DNA from: Sphingomonas psychrotolerans
GTDB taxonomy: Bacteria > Pseudomonadota > Alphaproteobacteria > Sphingomonadales > Sphingomonadaceae
Direction of reading: 5' to 3'
Length of the DNA stretch: 64,000 nucleotides
NCBI RefSeq assembly: GCF_002796605.1
Contig: NZ_CP024923.1
Coordinates: 2,232,001-2,296,000 of the forward strand
In this document: one piece after another, positions 36,529 through 44,805 of the stretch
Numbering within the stretch: the stretch's first letter is position 1
How the letters are laid out: every line of letters begins with the position of its first letter
The notes under the pieces: model-generated
Database searches by the model: none
Told to the model about the DNA's origin: nothing
Seen by the model: the letters and a program-made list of their open reading frames with translations, nothing else
Translations under genes and position numbers: made by a program

Positions 36529-36693
36529 ATGTATGTGCAGCCCGGAGAATGGTCGAACCTCGGCGACACGCGTGCGCCCGAAGCGCGCAGCATCGGGACG
36601 ATCCTGAGCGAGATTCGGGAAATCGCGTCGCTCCGCACGAAGGCCAGGCGCAGCGATCGACGCAACCTTGCCTTGCGCCGCAATTCAGCGTGA
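36529..36693 (+). CDS. 54-residue basic protein upstream of parE
   Basis: An ORF of 54 codons from the ATG at 36529, with a perfect AGGAGG at 36515-36520. The product starts MYVQPGEWSNLGDTRAP, has a helix SIGTILSEIREIAS, and ends in an Arg-rich tail (KARRSDRRNLALRRNSA). It ends 16 bases before parE, so the two could be co-transcribed. No family is recognised. Confidence 0.55.
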   Translation: MYVQPGEWSNLGDTRAPEARSIGTILSEIREIASLRTKARRSDRRNLALRRNSA

Positions 36694-36708
36694 CCCTATA
36701 CCCTGCAA

Positions 36709-38688
36709 ATGGCTGAAGACCTGTTTGCCGCCCCGGGCGTACCATCGGGGACCTACGACGCATCCTCGATCGAAGTGCTCGAAGGGCTGGAGCCGGTCCG
36801 GCGCCGTCCCGGCATGTATATCGGCGGCACCGACGAACGCGCGCTCCATCATCTCGCCGCCGAAGTGCTCGACAATGCTATGGACGAGGCGGTCGCCGGC
36901 CACGCCACTCGCATCGAGATCGAACTCGACGCCGGCAATCGGCTGACGATCGTCGACAATGGCCGCGGCATGCCGATCGATCCGCACCCGAAATTCCCCG
37001 ACAAGTCGGCACTCGAAGTGATCCTCTCGATGCTCCATTCGGGCGGCAAGTTCTCCGGCAAGGCCTATGCCACTAGCGGCGGTCTGCACGGTGTCGGCAT
37101 CAGCGTGGTCAATGCGCTGTCGGTGGACACCGTCATCGAAGTGGCGCGCGACAAGCAGCTCTATCGTCAGCGCTTCAGCCAAGGCCAGACGCTAGGACCG
37201 CTCGAGCATCTCGGCGGAACGCCCAACCGGCGCGGCACTTCGGTGGCGTTCACCCCCGACACCGAGATCTTCGGCGAAATGCAGTTCAAGCCCGCGCGGC
37301 TCTACAAGCTCGCGCGCTCGAAGGCGTATCTCTTCGCAGGCGTCGAGATTCGCTGGAAATGCGACCCCTCGCTGCTCTCCGACGAGACCCCGCCCGAAGC
37401 GGTGTTCCAATTCCCCGGCGGCCTCGGCGATCACCTCAAGGAACAGATCGCCGGCCGCGAATGCGCGACCTCCGAATTCTTCATCGGCCAGCAGGATTTC
37501 CCCGGCGAGGATCAGGGCCGCGTCGAATGGGCGGTCGCCTGGCCGCTGTGGAGCGACGGCAGCTACAGCTGGTATTGCAACACCATCCCCACGCCGGACG
37601 GCGGCAGCCACGAACAGGGCCTGCGCCAAGCCCTCACCCGCGGCATCCGCGCGTTCGGCGAGCTGGTCGGCCAGAAAAAGGCCAAGGACATCACTGCCGA
37701 CGATGTGATGACCGGCTCCGAGCTGATGCTCTCGGTGTTCATTCGCGAGCCGCAATTCCAGTCGCAGACCAAGGACCGCCTCACGTCGCCCGAGGCCACC
37801 GCACTGGTCGAGCGCGCCGTCCGCGACCATTTCGACCATTTCCTGTCGGACCATATGGACCGCGGCAAGGCGTTGCTCGCTTATGTGATCGACCGCATGG
37901 ACGATCGCCTGCGCCGCAAGCAGGAGCGCGAGGTCAAGCGCAAGACCGCGACGTCATCGCGAAAGCTCCGCCTTCCCGGCAAGCTCACCGATTGCGCCGC
38001 CGACAGCCCCGAAGGCACCGAATTGTTCATCGTCGAAGGCGATTCGGCCGGCGGCTCGGCCAAGCAGGCGCGCGACCGCAAGACCCAGGCGATCCTGCCG
38101 ATCCGCGGCAAGATCCTCAACGTCGCCAGCGCGACCTCGGCCAAGATCCTCGCCAATCAGGAAATCGCCGACCTGATCCTCGCAATGGGCTGCGGCACGC
38201 GGAAGGATTGCGACCCGGCCAATCTGCGCTACGAACGCATCGTCATCATGACCGACGCCGATGTCGACGGCGCGCACATCGCCACGTTGTTGATGACCTT
38301 CTTCTTCCAGGAAATGCCCGACATCGTCCGGCGCGGGCATCTCTATCTCGCCCAGCCGCCGCTCTATCGCCTGACCGTCGGCTCGAAGAGCCTCTACGCT
38401 CGCGACGACGCGCACCGGCTCGAGATCGAGGAGGGCGCGTTCAAGGGCAAAAAGGTCGAGGTCAGCCGCTTCAAGGGGCTCGGCGAGATGAACCCGAACC
38501 AGCTCAAGGAAACCACGATGGACCCCAGGACGCGCGGGATGCTGCGCGTCACGCTGCCACAGGAATATGAGGAGCGCGCGGGCGTGAAGGACCTCGTCGA
38601 CCGGCTGATGGGCAACAACCCCGCACACCGCTTCGCCTTCATCCAGGAAAATGCCGCGCGGCTCGACGGGGAAGTCATCGACGCGTGA
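36709..38688 (+). CDS. parE: DNA topoisomerase IV subunit B
   Basis: ATPase subunit of the chromosome-decatenating topoisomerase. 659 residues: GHKL ATPase (VLDNAMDEAVAGHA, TIVDNGRGMPID, GGLHGVGISVVNALS), transducer, then the TOPRIM region with EGDSAGGSAKQARDR and MTDADVDGAHI. The length and the RDRKTQAILP block fit ParE rather than GyrB (which is about 800 residues). Confidence 0.95.
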   Translation: MAEDLFAAPGVPSGTYDASSIEVLEGLEPVRRRPGMYIGGTDERALHHLAAEVLDNAMDEAVAGHATRIEIELDAGNRLTIVDNGRGMPIDPHPKFPDKSALEVILSMLHSGGKFSGKAYATSGGLHGVGISVVNALSVDTVIEVARDKQLYRQRFSQGQTLGPLEHLGGTPNRRGTSVAFTPDTEIFGEMQFKPARLYKLARSKAYLFAGVEIRWKCDPSLLSDETPPEAVFQFPGGLGDHLKEQIAGRECATSEFFIGQQDFPGEDQGRVEWAVAWPLWSDGSYSWYCNTIPTPDGGSHEQGLRQALTRGIRAFGELVGQKKAKDITADDVMTGSELMLSVFIREPQFQSQTKDRLTSPEATALVERAVRDHFDHFLSDHMDRGKALLAYVIDRMDDRLRRKQEREVKRKTATSSRKLRLPGKLTDCAADSPEGTELFIVEGDSAGGSAKQARDRKTQAILPIRGKILNVASATSAKILANQEIADLILAMGCGTRKDCDPANLRYERIVIMTDADVDGAHIATLLMTFFFQEMPDIVRRGHLYLAQPPLYRLTVGSKSLYARDDAHRLEIEEGAFKGKKVEVSRFKGLGEMNPNQLKETTMDPRTRGMLRVTLPQEYEERAGVKDLVDRLMGNNPAHRFAFIQENAARLDGEVIDA

Positions 38689-38775
38689 TCGCGCCGTTGA
38701 CGCGCGGCCGGTGAATGATAGCATCGCCGCGAGTTGCGGTGTCTTCATATACTTCGGCGCATCAGGGGAACGGAC

Positions 38776-39975
38776 ATGCTCTTGCGTAGCGGTTTCACGG
38801 CGTTGCTGGCGCTGGCGGCCTTTCCGGCGTGCGCGCAGGGCGACGGCCCTTCGGACCAGACGATCGTCGTCACCGGCACGCCGCTGTCGAAAACCGAAGC
38901 GGACCTGAAAGATTGCCTCGCGCGCAAATGCCCGCCGCGCGAGGACATCGATGCGAGCCTCGCGCATGCCGAGAACCAGTTCGTCGCCGGATATTATACC
39001 GAGGCCCGCCAGACGCTCGCCGCCGCGCGTGGCCGCAATGCGCGCTATGCCGCAACCCTGCCGGTCGAAGTCGCCGACCTCACCCGCGCTTATGGCCGGC
39101 TGAGCGAACATCATGGCTATCAGAATGTCGGGCGCATCCTCCAGATCGACGCGCTCGACGCCTTGAAGGCCGGACTCGAGAAAGGCGATTCGCGTGTGCT
39201 GATGCAGCGGCTCATGGTCGGCGACCAGTTCGGCAAGCAGGGCCGCTTCCGCGCCGCGATCGATGTCTACACCAAGGTCGCCAAACAGGCCCGCGAGGCC
39301 GGGCAGCCCGCGGTGATGGGCTTCGCGATGCTGCGCGAAGCCGTGCTCTACGGCGCCGCCAGCTATTCGAACCCGGCCTATCGCGAAGGCACCGAGCAGC
39401 GGATCAAGGCGATAGAGCAGACCACCGAGCCGGAACTCGCCGAGTTCCGCTTCGCCGCCAGGCTGCTGCGGGCGCGCCTGCTGTCCGAGCGCGGCGACAA
39501 GCAGGCGCTCGACACCGCGCTCACCGCTTTCAAGGGCCAGGAACTCGACCGCCCGGTGCTGGTGTTCGCCCCACCACTCCGCCTCGATCGCGTCAGCGGC
39601 CATGAAGACGGCCGGATCCAGGCGCCCAAGAACATCAACAGGACGCCCGAATGGATCGACGTGCGCTACCGGATCGCGGCGGACGGAACGGTGAACGACG
39701 TCGAGACGGTGCGCGAATCGCCGCATTTCGAGGGGCGCTGGCCGAAGAAGGTGCACGAGAACCTCGCCCTGCGCCGCTACGCGCCGTTCAAGCTCGCGGG
39801 TGGTGCGGACGGCATGACCCGTATCGAACGGTTCACCATGGTCTATGATGTGTATGATCCGACCGGCTCGCGCCTGCGCCAGCGCGCCGCGAGCGGCCGC
39901 ATCAGGTCACTCGACCTGACCGACGATGCGCCGCCGCGGGCCGTTCCCGGCCAGCCGCCCGTCGGAACGCCCTGA
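38776..39975 (+). CDS. Exported TonB-like (energy transducer C-terminal) protein
   Basis: 399 residues with a signal peptide (MLLRSGFTALLALAAFPACAQ). The N-terminal part has TIVVTG and a cysteine pair (DCLARKC), the middle is helical and TPR-like, and the C-terminal 110 residues (RIAADGTVNDVETVRES onward) resemble the TonB C-terminal domain. Such proteins are frequent in sphingomonads. It lacks the usual N-terminal anchor and proline-rich spacer, so it may not transduce energy. The ATG at 38776 has aggggaa upstream. Confidence 0.75.
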   Translation: MLLRSGFTALLALAAFPACAQGDGPSDQTIVVTGTPLSKTEADLKDCLARKCPPREDIDASLAHAENQFVAGYYTEARQTLAAARGRNARYAATLPVEVADLTRAYGRLSEHHGYQNVGRILQIDALDALKAGLEKGDSRVLMQRLMVGDQFGKQGRFRAAIDVYTKVAKQAREAGQPAVMGFAMLREAVLYGAASYSNPAYREGTEQRIKAIEQTTEPELAEFRFAARLLRARLLSERGDKQALDTALTAFKGQELDRPVLVFAPPLRLDRVSGHEDGRIQAPKNINRTPEWIDVRYRIAADGTVNDVETVRESPHFEGRWPKKVHENLALRRYAPFKLAGGADGMTRIERFTMVYDVYDPTGSRLRQRAASGRIRSLDLTDDAPPRAVPGQPPVGTP

Positions 39976-40005
39976 GCGGCGCCGCGGTACATAAGGAAAC
40001 ACCGT

Positions 40006-41337
40006 ATGGACCGCCGCCTTTTCGCGTTGCTGCTGCTCGCGCTGGCGTCCCCGCTCGCCGCACAGACGCAGCCACAGCCACAGCAACCCGCGCCTCCAAC
40101 GCCTTCTCCCGCGCTGGAGGCGCGGGTGCGCGAGCTGGTTCCACTTCTGTCCGGCAGCGGAAGCTATGAGAGCTTCTTCGCGCCCGGCTTCCAGGCCAAC
40201 GTCCCCAAGGCGCAGTTTGAGGCGACCACCGCGCAGCTGCTCACCGCCAACGGGCCGGTGCGGGGCATCGACAGCAGCGTCGCCAACGATGCCCATTCGG
40301 CCACGGTGCGAGTCGGCTATCGCGATGCGACCGTCACGTTCCAGATCGCTGTCGAGCCCGAAGCGCCGCATCGCGTATCGGGATTGTTGATCCGGGAAAT
40401 CGGCGCCCGCGAAACCACGCTGACCGAGGTGACGGCGGCGCTCGATCAATTGCACGGCATCACCGGATACACGCTGGCGCGGCTCGGCCGCGGCGCGCCC
40501 GAACCTGTCGCTGCGCATCAGGGCGACCGCCCCTTCGCGATCGGCTCGGCGTTCAAGCTGATCCTCCTTGCCGAGCTCGTCCGCGCCACCAATGCCGGCG
40601 AGCGCAAATGGGACGACATGATCACCCTCGACGGATCCATGCTCCCCGGTGGCGGCTACAACCTGAAGCCCAAGGGCACGCAGGTCTCCTTGCGCGAACT
40701 CGCGACGCAGATGATATCGATCAGCGACAACAGCGCGACCGATATCCTCCTGAGCGCGCTCGGCCGCGACAAGGTCGAGGCGATGCTGCCGGTCGTCGGT
40801 GTCGCGGATCCGGCGCGCAACCGCCCCTTCCTGTCGACGATGGAGGCGTTCAAGCTCAAAGGCATCGAGGCGAACGACCTCGCCGGCCGCTATCTCGCAC
40901 AGGACGAAGCCGGCCGCCGCCGGATGCTGGACGGCGAAGTCACCAATCTGCCGGCGCTGATGATCCGCCCCACCTTGTTTCGCGACGGCAAGCCGGTGCG
41001 GATCGATACGCTCGAATGGTTTTTGTCGCCCGCCGACCTCGTGCGCGTGATGGACTGGTTGCGTCGCAACACCGAAGGCCCCAAAGGCGCCGATGCCCGC
41101 GCAATGCTGTCGAAGAACCCGGGCATTTCCCCCACAGTGGCAGGCAAGTGGCAATGGGTCGGCTATAAGGGGGGATCCGAGCCGGGCGTGATGAACATGA
41201 CGCTGCTGCTCCAGGCCAGGGCCGGCGACTGGTACGTGCTCACCGCCAGCTGGAACGATCCAGCGCAGGCGGTGAACGAGGCGCGCTTCGCCAGCCTGAT
41301 CGCCCGCGCCGCCGAGCTTGTCGCGCCGAGGCCGTAG
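40006..41337 (+). CDS. Exported class A beta-lactamase-like serine hydrolase
   Basis: 443 residues: signal peptide, a Gln/Pro-rich linker, a separate N-terminal domain (about 35-135), then a serine beta-lactamase fold. The SxxK motif is SAFK (181-184), SDN is at 240-242 (ISDNSATD), and a KGG (YKGGSEPG) stands in for KTG. These are the catalytic boxes of class A enzymes, but the two-domain layout and weak surrounding match suggest a penicillin-binding or esterase-like enzyme rather than a resistance lactamase. Confidence 0.82.
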   Translation: MDRRLFALLLLALASPLAAQTQPQPQQPAPPTPSPALEARVRELVPLLSGSGSYESFFAPGFQANVPKAQFEATTAQLLTANGPVRGIDSSVANDAHSATVRVGYRDATVTFQIAVEPEAPHRVSGLLIREIGARETTLTEVTAALDQLHGITGYTLARLGRGAPEPVAAHQGDRPFAIGSAFKLILLAELVRATNAGERKWDDMITLDGSMLPGGGYNLKPKGTQVSLRELATQMISISDNSATDILLSALGRDKVEAMLPVVGVADPARNRPFLSTMEAFKLKGIEANDLAGRYLAQDEAGRRRMLDGEVTNLPALMIRPTLFRDGKPVRIDTLEWFLSPADLVRVMDWLRRNTEGPKGADARAMLSKNPGISPTVAGKWQWVGYKGGSEPGVMNMTLLLQARAGDWYVLTASWNDPAQAVNEARFASLIARAAELVAPRP

Positions 41338-41349
41338 ACCGAGCCCCGG

Positions 41350-41625
41350 CTATCCGCGCATCCGTAGCCGGTGGTAGGTCGCGCGTGTCGAGATCGCCGC
41401 GATCAGCACCAGCACGCCGATGCCGAGCACCCCCGCGCCGGCCCAGAGCGGCACCGCGAAACCCCGCCGATACGCCAGCACGAGCAGCGCCCCGGCCAGC
41501 GATATCCCGATCCCCCAGCGCCGCATCCGCAGCGCCACGCCGCCCAGCTCGCGCCGATAGGCAGCGCTCTGCGCCGGATCCTTCAGGTCAGGCGGCGCCA
41601 CGCCATTCGTCGCACAGCAGGCCAT
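41350..41625 (-). CDS. Small two-helix membrane protein, unknown
   Basis: 91 residues with a charged helix (ELGGVALRMRRWG) then two membrane helices (about 35-53 and 59-78). Overlaps the end of the GNAT gene by 38 bases from the ATG at 41625; a GTG at 41601 would reduce the overlap. Family not recognised. Confidence 0.55.
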   Translation of the reverse strand: MACCATNGVAPPDLKDPAQSAAYRRELGGVALRMRRWGIGISLAGALLVLAYRRGFAVPLWAGAGVLGIGVLVLIAAISTRATYHRLRMRG

Positions 41626-42124
41626 AGAGCGTGGTATCGCGCACCCCGATATGGGTTTCCCATTCGCCGCGCAGCACGCCCTCCAGCCGGAAGCCCAGCC
41701 GTTCGAGCAGGCGCCGGGAGGGAATATTGTCCGGGTCGGTGTCGGCGAACACGCGCCGTTGCCCCTCGGCGAAGAGCTGGTCGATCACGCGTGTCACCGC
41801 TTCGGCGGCGATGCCGGTTCCCCAATATTCGCGGCGCAGCAGATAGCCGACCTCGCTGACATTGCCCTGCCGCTTCTCGCCCGCGGCGACGAAGCCGATC
41901 GCCCGATCGTCGTCTTTCAGCGTGATGATCCAGCGCCGCCATTCGGGCGCTCGCTGGGCCAGATCGGCGCGGGTCTGCGCGATCGAATCGTGCGGTGCGT
42001 TCGACCACCAGCGCATCATCTCGTGATCGGCAAAAGCGGGGTGCAGCGCCTCGGCGTCCGCCGCAACGCCGGGGCGCAGGCGAAGCCGCGCGCTTTCCAG
42101 CACGGGCGTCTCGCGCGGCGTCAC
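41588..42124 (-). CDS. GNAT family acetyltransferase, RimJ/RimL type
   Basis: 178 residues from a GTG at 42124 that overlaps the LysR stop as GTGA. It matches ribosomal-protein-type N-acetyltransferases: LESARLRLRPG at the N terminus, LRREYWGTGIAAEAV for acetyl-CoA binding and NIPSRRLLERLGF near the C terminus. The natural acceptor is unknown. Confidence 0.86.
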   Translation of the reverse strand: MTPRETPVLESARLRLRPGVAADAEALHPAFADHEMMRWWSNAPHDSIAQTRADLAQRAPEWRRWIITLKDDDRAIGFVAAGEKRQGNVSEVGYLLRREYWGTGIAAEAVTRVIDQLFAEGQRRVFADTDPDNIPSRRLLERLGFRLEGVLRGEWETHIGVRDTTLYGLLCDEWRGAA

Positions 42125-42912
42125 GTCGCCAGCGCGTCGACCAAAGTCTTGACCTTCTTCTGGCGCCATTGCGGCAACGGCGCGACCAGCCAATAGCCGA
42201 GCCGCGACGATTTGGGCGCGCCCACCGCCACGACCCGGCCAGCCGCAAGGTCGGCGCGCGCGATGAGCTCGGGCACAGTCGCGCGCCCCAGCCCCTCGGC
42301 CGCCGCGTCGAGCGCAAGCCCGGCATCGGCGACCCGCACCAGCGATCCCGCATCCTCGGCAAGGCAGCCCGCCCATGCGATCGGCGTGTCGGTGCCACCG
42401 CCCGGCCGCTCGACCGTGACCATGCCGTCGCTCTCCAGCGCTTCGCCCTCATGTTCGCCAGGGCCTTCGCCCCAGCGGATCGCGAGGTCGAGATTGGCTT
42501 CGGTGAAGTCGATCGCCTCGTCGGCGGGCACCAGCATGAAGCGCAGTTCGCTATCGCCCCGCGCGATCTCGGCGAGCCGCGGCATCAGCCATTTGGCGGT
42601 CAGATCGCGCGGCGCGGCGATGGTCAGCGACTTGGACGATTGTCCCGCCTGCATCGCCCGCACCGATTCCTCGAACTGGAGGAACCCGGCGCGCAGCGCG
42701 ACCAGCCCGGCCTCGGCCTCGGGCGTCAGCTCCAGCCCCTTGGTGGTGCGACGGAACAGCACCACGCCCAAAGTATCCTCGAGCGCGCGGATCTGCTGCC
42801 CGACGGCAGCGGGAGTCACTGCCAGTTCGTCGGCAGCGCGGGTGAACGACAAATGCCGCGCCGCCGCGTCGAGCACGCGCAGGCCGTTGAGAGGGAGGTG
42901 GGTGCGCTTCAT
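42121..42912 (-). CDS. LysR-family transcriptional regulator, GcvA-like
   Basis: 263 residues. The winged helix-turn-helix is at the N terminus (LPLNGLRVLDAAARHLSFTR, AADELAVTPAAVGQQIRALE), followed by the effector-binding domain. Slightly shorter than most LysR proteins (290-310). It resembles the GcvA branch. Coupled to the following GNAT gene by a GTGA overlap, so it may regulate that gene or act elsewhere. Confidence 0.9.
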   Translation of the reverse strand: MKRTHLPLNGLRVLDAAARHLSFTRAADELAVTPAAVGQQIRALEDTLGVVLFRRTTKGLELTPEAEAGLVALRAGFLQFEESVRAMQAGQSSKSLTIAAPRDLTAKWLMPRLAEIARGDSELRFMLVPADEAIDFTEANLDLAIRWGEGPGEHEGEALESDGMVTVERPGGGTDTPIAWAGCLAEDAGSLVRVADAGLALDAAAEGLGRATVPELIARADLAAGRVVAVGAPKSSRLGYWLVAPLPQWRQKKVKTLVDALAT

Positions 42913-42931
42913 ACCTGCCCCGCTCCATCGA

Positions 42932-43014
42932 CCGTCACCCCGGCGAAGGCCGGGGTCTGATGCCGCATGGCGCGCGCTTGCCGCACGCGATCCCGGCTTC
43001 CGCCGGGATGACGA
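42932..43014. repeat. Composite palindromic repeat before the LysR gene
   Basis: Hairpin caccccggc/gccggggt near 42936-42956 and gatcccggc/gccgggat near 42989-43010, with gtcac and gatgac ends. Second copy of the element at 30143-30223. Confidence 0.7.
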
Positions 43015-43024
43015 TCGATATTTG

Positions 43025-43438
43025 TCACCCCGTCACCGCCGGCGCGGTCAGCGCAAATTTCGGGATCGCCACGTCAAAGGCGGCGCCGTCCTCACCGATC
43101 ATGTGATAGCTGCCCTGCATGTACCCGGTCGGCGTCGACAGCGGGCAACCCGAGACATAGTCGAAACTCGCGCCCGGCTCGATCATCGGCTGCTCGCCGA
43201 CCACGCCTTCGCCTTCGACGCTGTGCCGCGCGCCGCGCCCGTCGGTGATCACCCAATGCCGGGTGAGCAATTGTACGGTGAACGGACCCTTGTTCTCGAT
43301 GCGGATATGATAGGCCCAGAACCACCGCCCGCGCTGCGGCTCGGATTGTTCGGGCAGATACGAGACGGAGACGCGCACCACGATGCCGCGGGTCTCGGCC
43401 TCGTCGGTGAACAGCGCCTTCATCACCGCATCGCTCAC
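43025..43438 (-). CDS. apaG: ApaG domain protein
   Basis: 137 residues, with VRVSVSYLPEQSEPQRGRWFWAYHI and the C-terminal VSGCPLSTPTGYMQGSY of ApaG. The immunoglobulin-like fold has been linked to Mg/Co efflux and Ap4A metabolism, without a firm mechanism. Starts with GTG at 43438, overlapping the upstream gene stop as GTGA; an ATG five codons in is possible. Confidence 0.93.
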   Translation of the reverse strand: MSDAVMKALFTDEAETRGIVVRVSVSYLPEQSEPQRGRWFWAYHIRIENKGPFTVQLLTRHWVITDGRGARHSVEGEGVVGEQPMIEPGASFDYVSGCPLSTPTGYMQGSYHMIGEDGAAFDVAIPKFALTAPAVTG

Positions 43439-44640
43439 AGGCCGGCCCGGCCCAGCGCCTGATCGAGATCGGCGATCAGATCCTCAGGATCCTCGAGGCC
43501 CACGTTGAGACGCAGCATGCCTTCGGTCACTCCCATCTCGATCCTCTTCTCCTCGGAGACACCCGCATGGGTGGTCGACGAAGGATGCGTCATCAGCGAG
43601 CGGGAGTCGCCGATATTGTTCGAGATGTCGATCAGTTCGAGCGCGTCGAGCAAGGCATGCGCCTGGCGGCGGCCCTCGACCTCGAACGAGAAGATCGGGC
43701 CGGCATCGTCCATCTGCCGAGTGAACAGATTGTGCTGCGGATGGCTCGGCAGCGCCGGGAAGTTGATCCGCGGCACCCGCCCTTCGAGGAAACGCCCGAC
43801 CGTGAGCGCATTGGCGCTCTGCCGCCGGATGCGCAGGTCGAGCGTCTCAAGCCCCTTGAGCACCACCCAGGCATTGAACGGGCTCAGCGTCGGCCCGGTA
43901 TTGCGAGTGAAGGCGAGCAAGGTCTCGTTGATGAACTTCTCGTTGCCGGTGACCGCGCCGGCGAGCACGCGCCCCTGCCCGTCCATCATCTTGGTAGCCG
44001 AATAGGCGACCACGTCCGCACCGAATTCCAGCGGGCGCTGGAGCGCGGGCGTGGCGAAGGCATTGTCGACCACGCTGGTGATGCCGTGCTTCCTGGCGAT
44101 TCCGCACACCGCTTCGAGATCGACTACGTCCATCGTCGGGTTGGCCGGAGTCTCGAAGAAGAACACCTTGGTGTTCGGCCGGATCGCGTCCTCGAATTGC
44201 TGCGCGTCGCGCGCGTCGACGATCGTCGTCTCGATGCCGAACTTGGGAAGCAAGGTGTCGGTCAGCCAGCGGCACGAACCGAACGCCGCGCGCCCCCCGA
44301 CCAGATGATCGCCCGTCTCCAACTGGCAGAGCAGAGCCGCCGTCATCGCCGCCATTCCCGATGCCATCGTCCGGCACGCCTCGGCGCCTTCGAGCAAGGC
44401 AATCCGCTCCTCGAGCATCTGCACCGTCGGGTTCTGCAATCGCGAATAGGTCATGCCCTGCTGCTCGCCGGCGAACCGCGCCGCGGCGTCGCCAGCGCAG
44501 TCATAGGCATAGCCCGAAGTCAGGAAGAGCGCTTCGCTGGTCTCGCCGAACCCGGATCGCATCGTTCCGCCGCGGATCGCCTGCGTTGCGGGCTTCCAGT
44601 TGCGTGTGACGCTACGGTCCTGTCCGGTATTACGCTTCAT
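43435..44640 (-). CDS. metZ: O-succinylhomoserine/O-acetylhomoserine sulfhydrylase
   Basis: PLP enzyme of methionine synthesis that makes homocysteine by direct sulfhydrylation. 401 residues from the ATG at 44640. PLP-binding Lys217 is in YSATKMMDGQGR; YSRLQNPT and LFLTSGYAYD are family blocks. No Shine-Dalgarno stands before the ATG; a GGAGG lies 36-41 bases upstream within a potential folded leader. metY/metB-type activities cannot be excluded by sight. Confidence 0.9.
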   Translation of the reverse strand: MKRNTGQDRSVTRNWKPATQAIRGGTMRSGFGETSEALFLTSGYAYDCAGDAAARFAGEQQGMTYSRLQNPTVQMLEERIALLEGAEACRTMASGMAAMTAALLCQLETGDHLVGGRAAFGSCRWLTDTLLPKFGIETTIVDARDAQQFEDAIRPNTKVFFFETPANPTMDVVDLEAVCGIARKHGITSVVDNAFATPALQRPLEFGADVVAYSATKMMDGQGRVLAGAVTGNEKFINETLLAFTRNTGPTLSPFNAWVVLKGLETLDLRIRRQSANALTVGRFLEGRVPRINFPALPSHPQHNLFTRQMDDAGPIFSFEVEGRRQAHALLDALELIDISNNIGDSRSLMTHPSSTTHAGVSEEKRIEMGVTEGMLRLNVGLEDPEDLIADLDQALGRAGL

Positions 44641-44654
44641 GATTTTGCTTTGCA

Positions 44655-44681
44655 GGGGGGAGGCGCCCCGCGTCAACCTCC
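44655..44681 (-). promoter_or_regulatory. Possible H-type pseudoknot in the metZ leader
   Basis: Read on the minus strand, GGAGG (44681-44677) can pair with CCTCC (44663-44659), and GGGG in the loop (44669-44666) can pair with CCCC just downstream (44658-44655), ending 15 bases before the start codon. SAM-II riboswitches near met genes fold this way, but the SAM-II core sequence as I remember it is not matched. Confidence 0.3.
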
Positions 44682-44693
44682 GCAACGCAAGTC

Positions 44694-44742
44694 ACTCTCA
44701 CCCTCCCACCCGGCTGCGCCGGGCGGCGGAAGGGTGAGGTGA
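44694..44742. repeat. Palindromic repeat between metZ and the glycosyltransferase gene
   Basis: ctctcaccctcc pairs with ggaagggtgag around an inner cccggc/gccggg hairpin. Same family as the element after hemF. Confidence 0.65.
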
Positions 44743-44805
44743 CCATCGGACAGGCACAACGCGCTCCCTTTTAGGGAAGGAAGCAAACCGCTACCACCCG
44801 CACCT

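Noticed and set aside
44641..44690. SAM-II riboswitch at metZ
   Set aside because: The pairing could form, but the conserved core bases I associate with SAM-II are absent; listed only as a possible pseudoknot.
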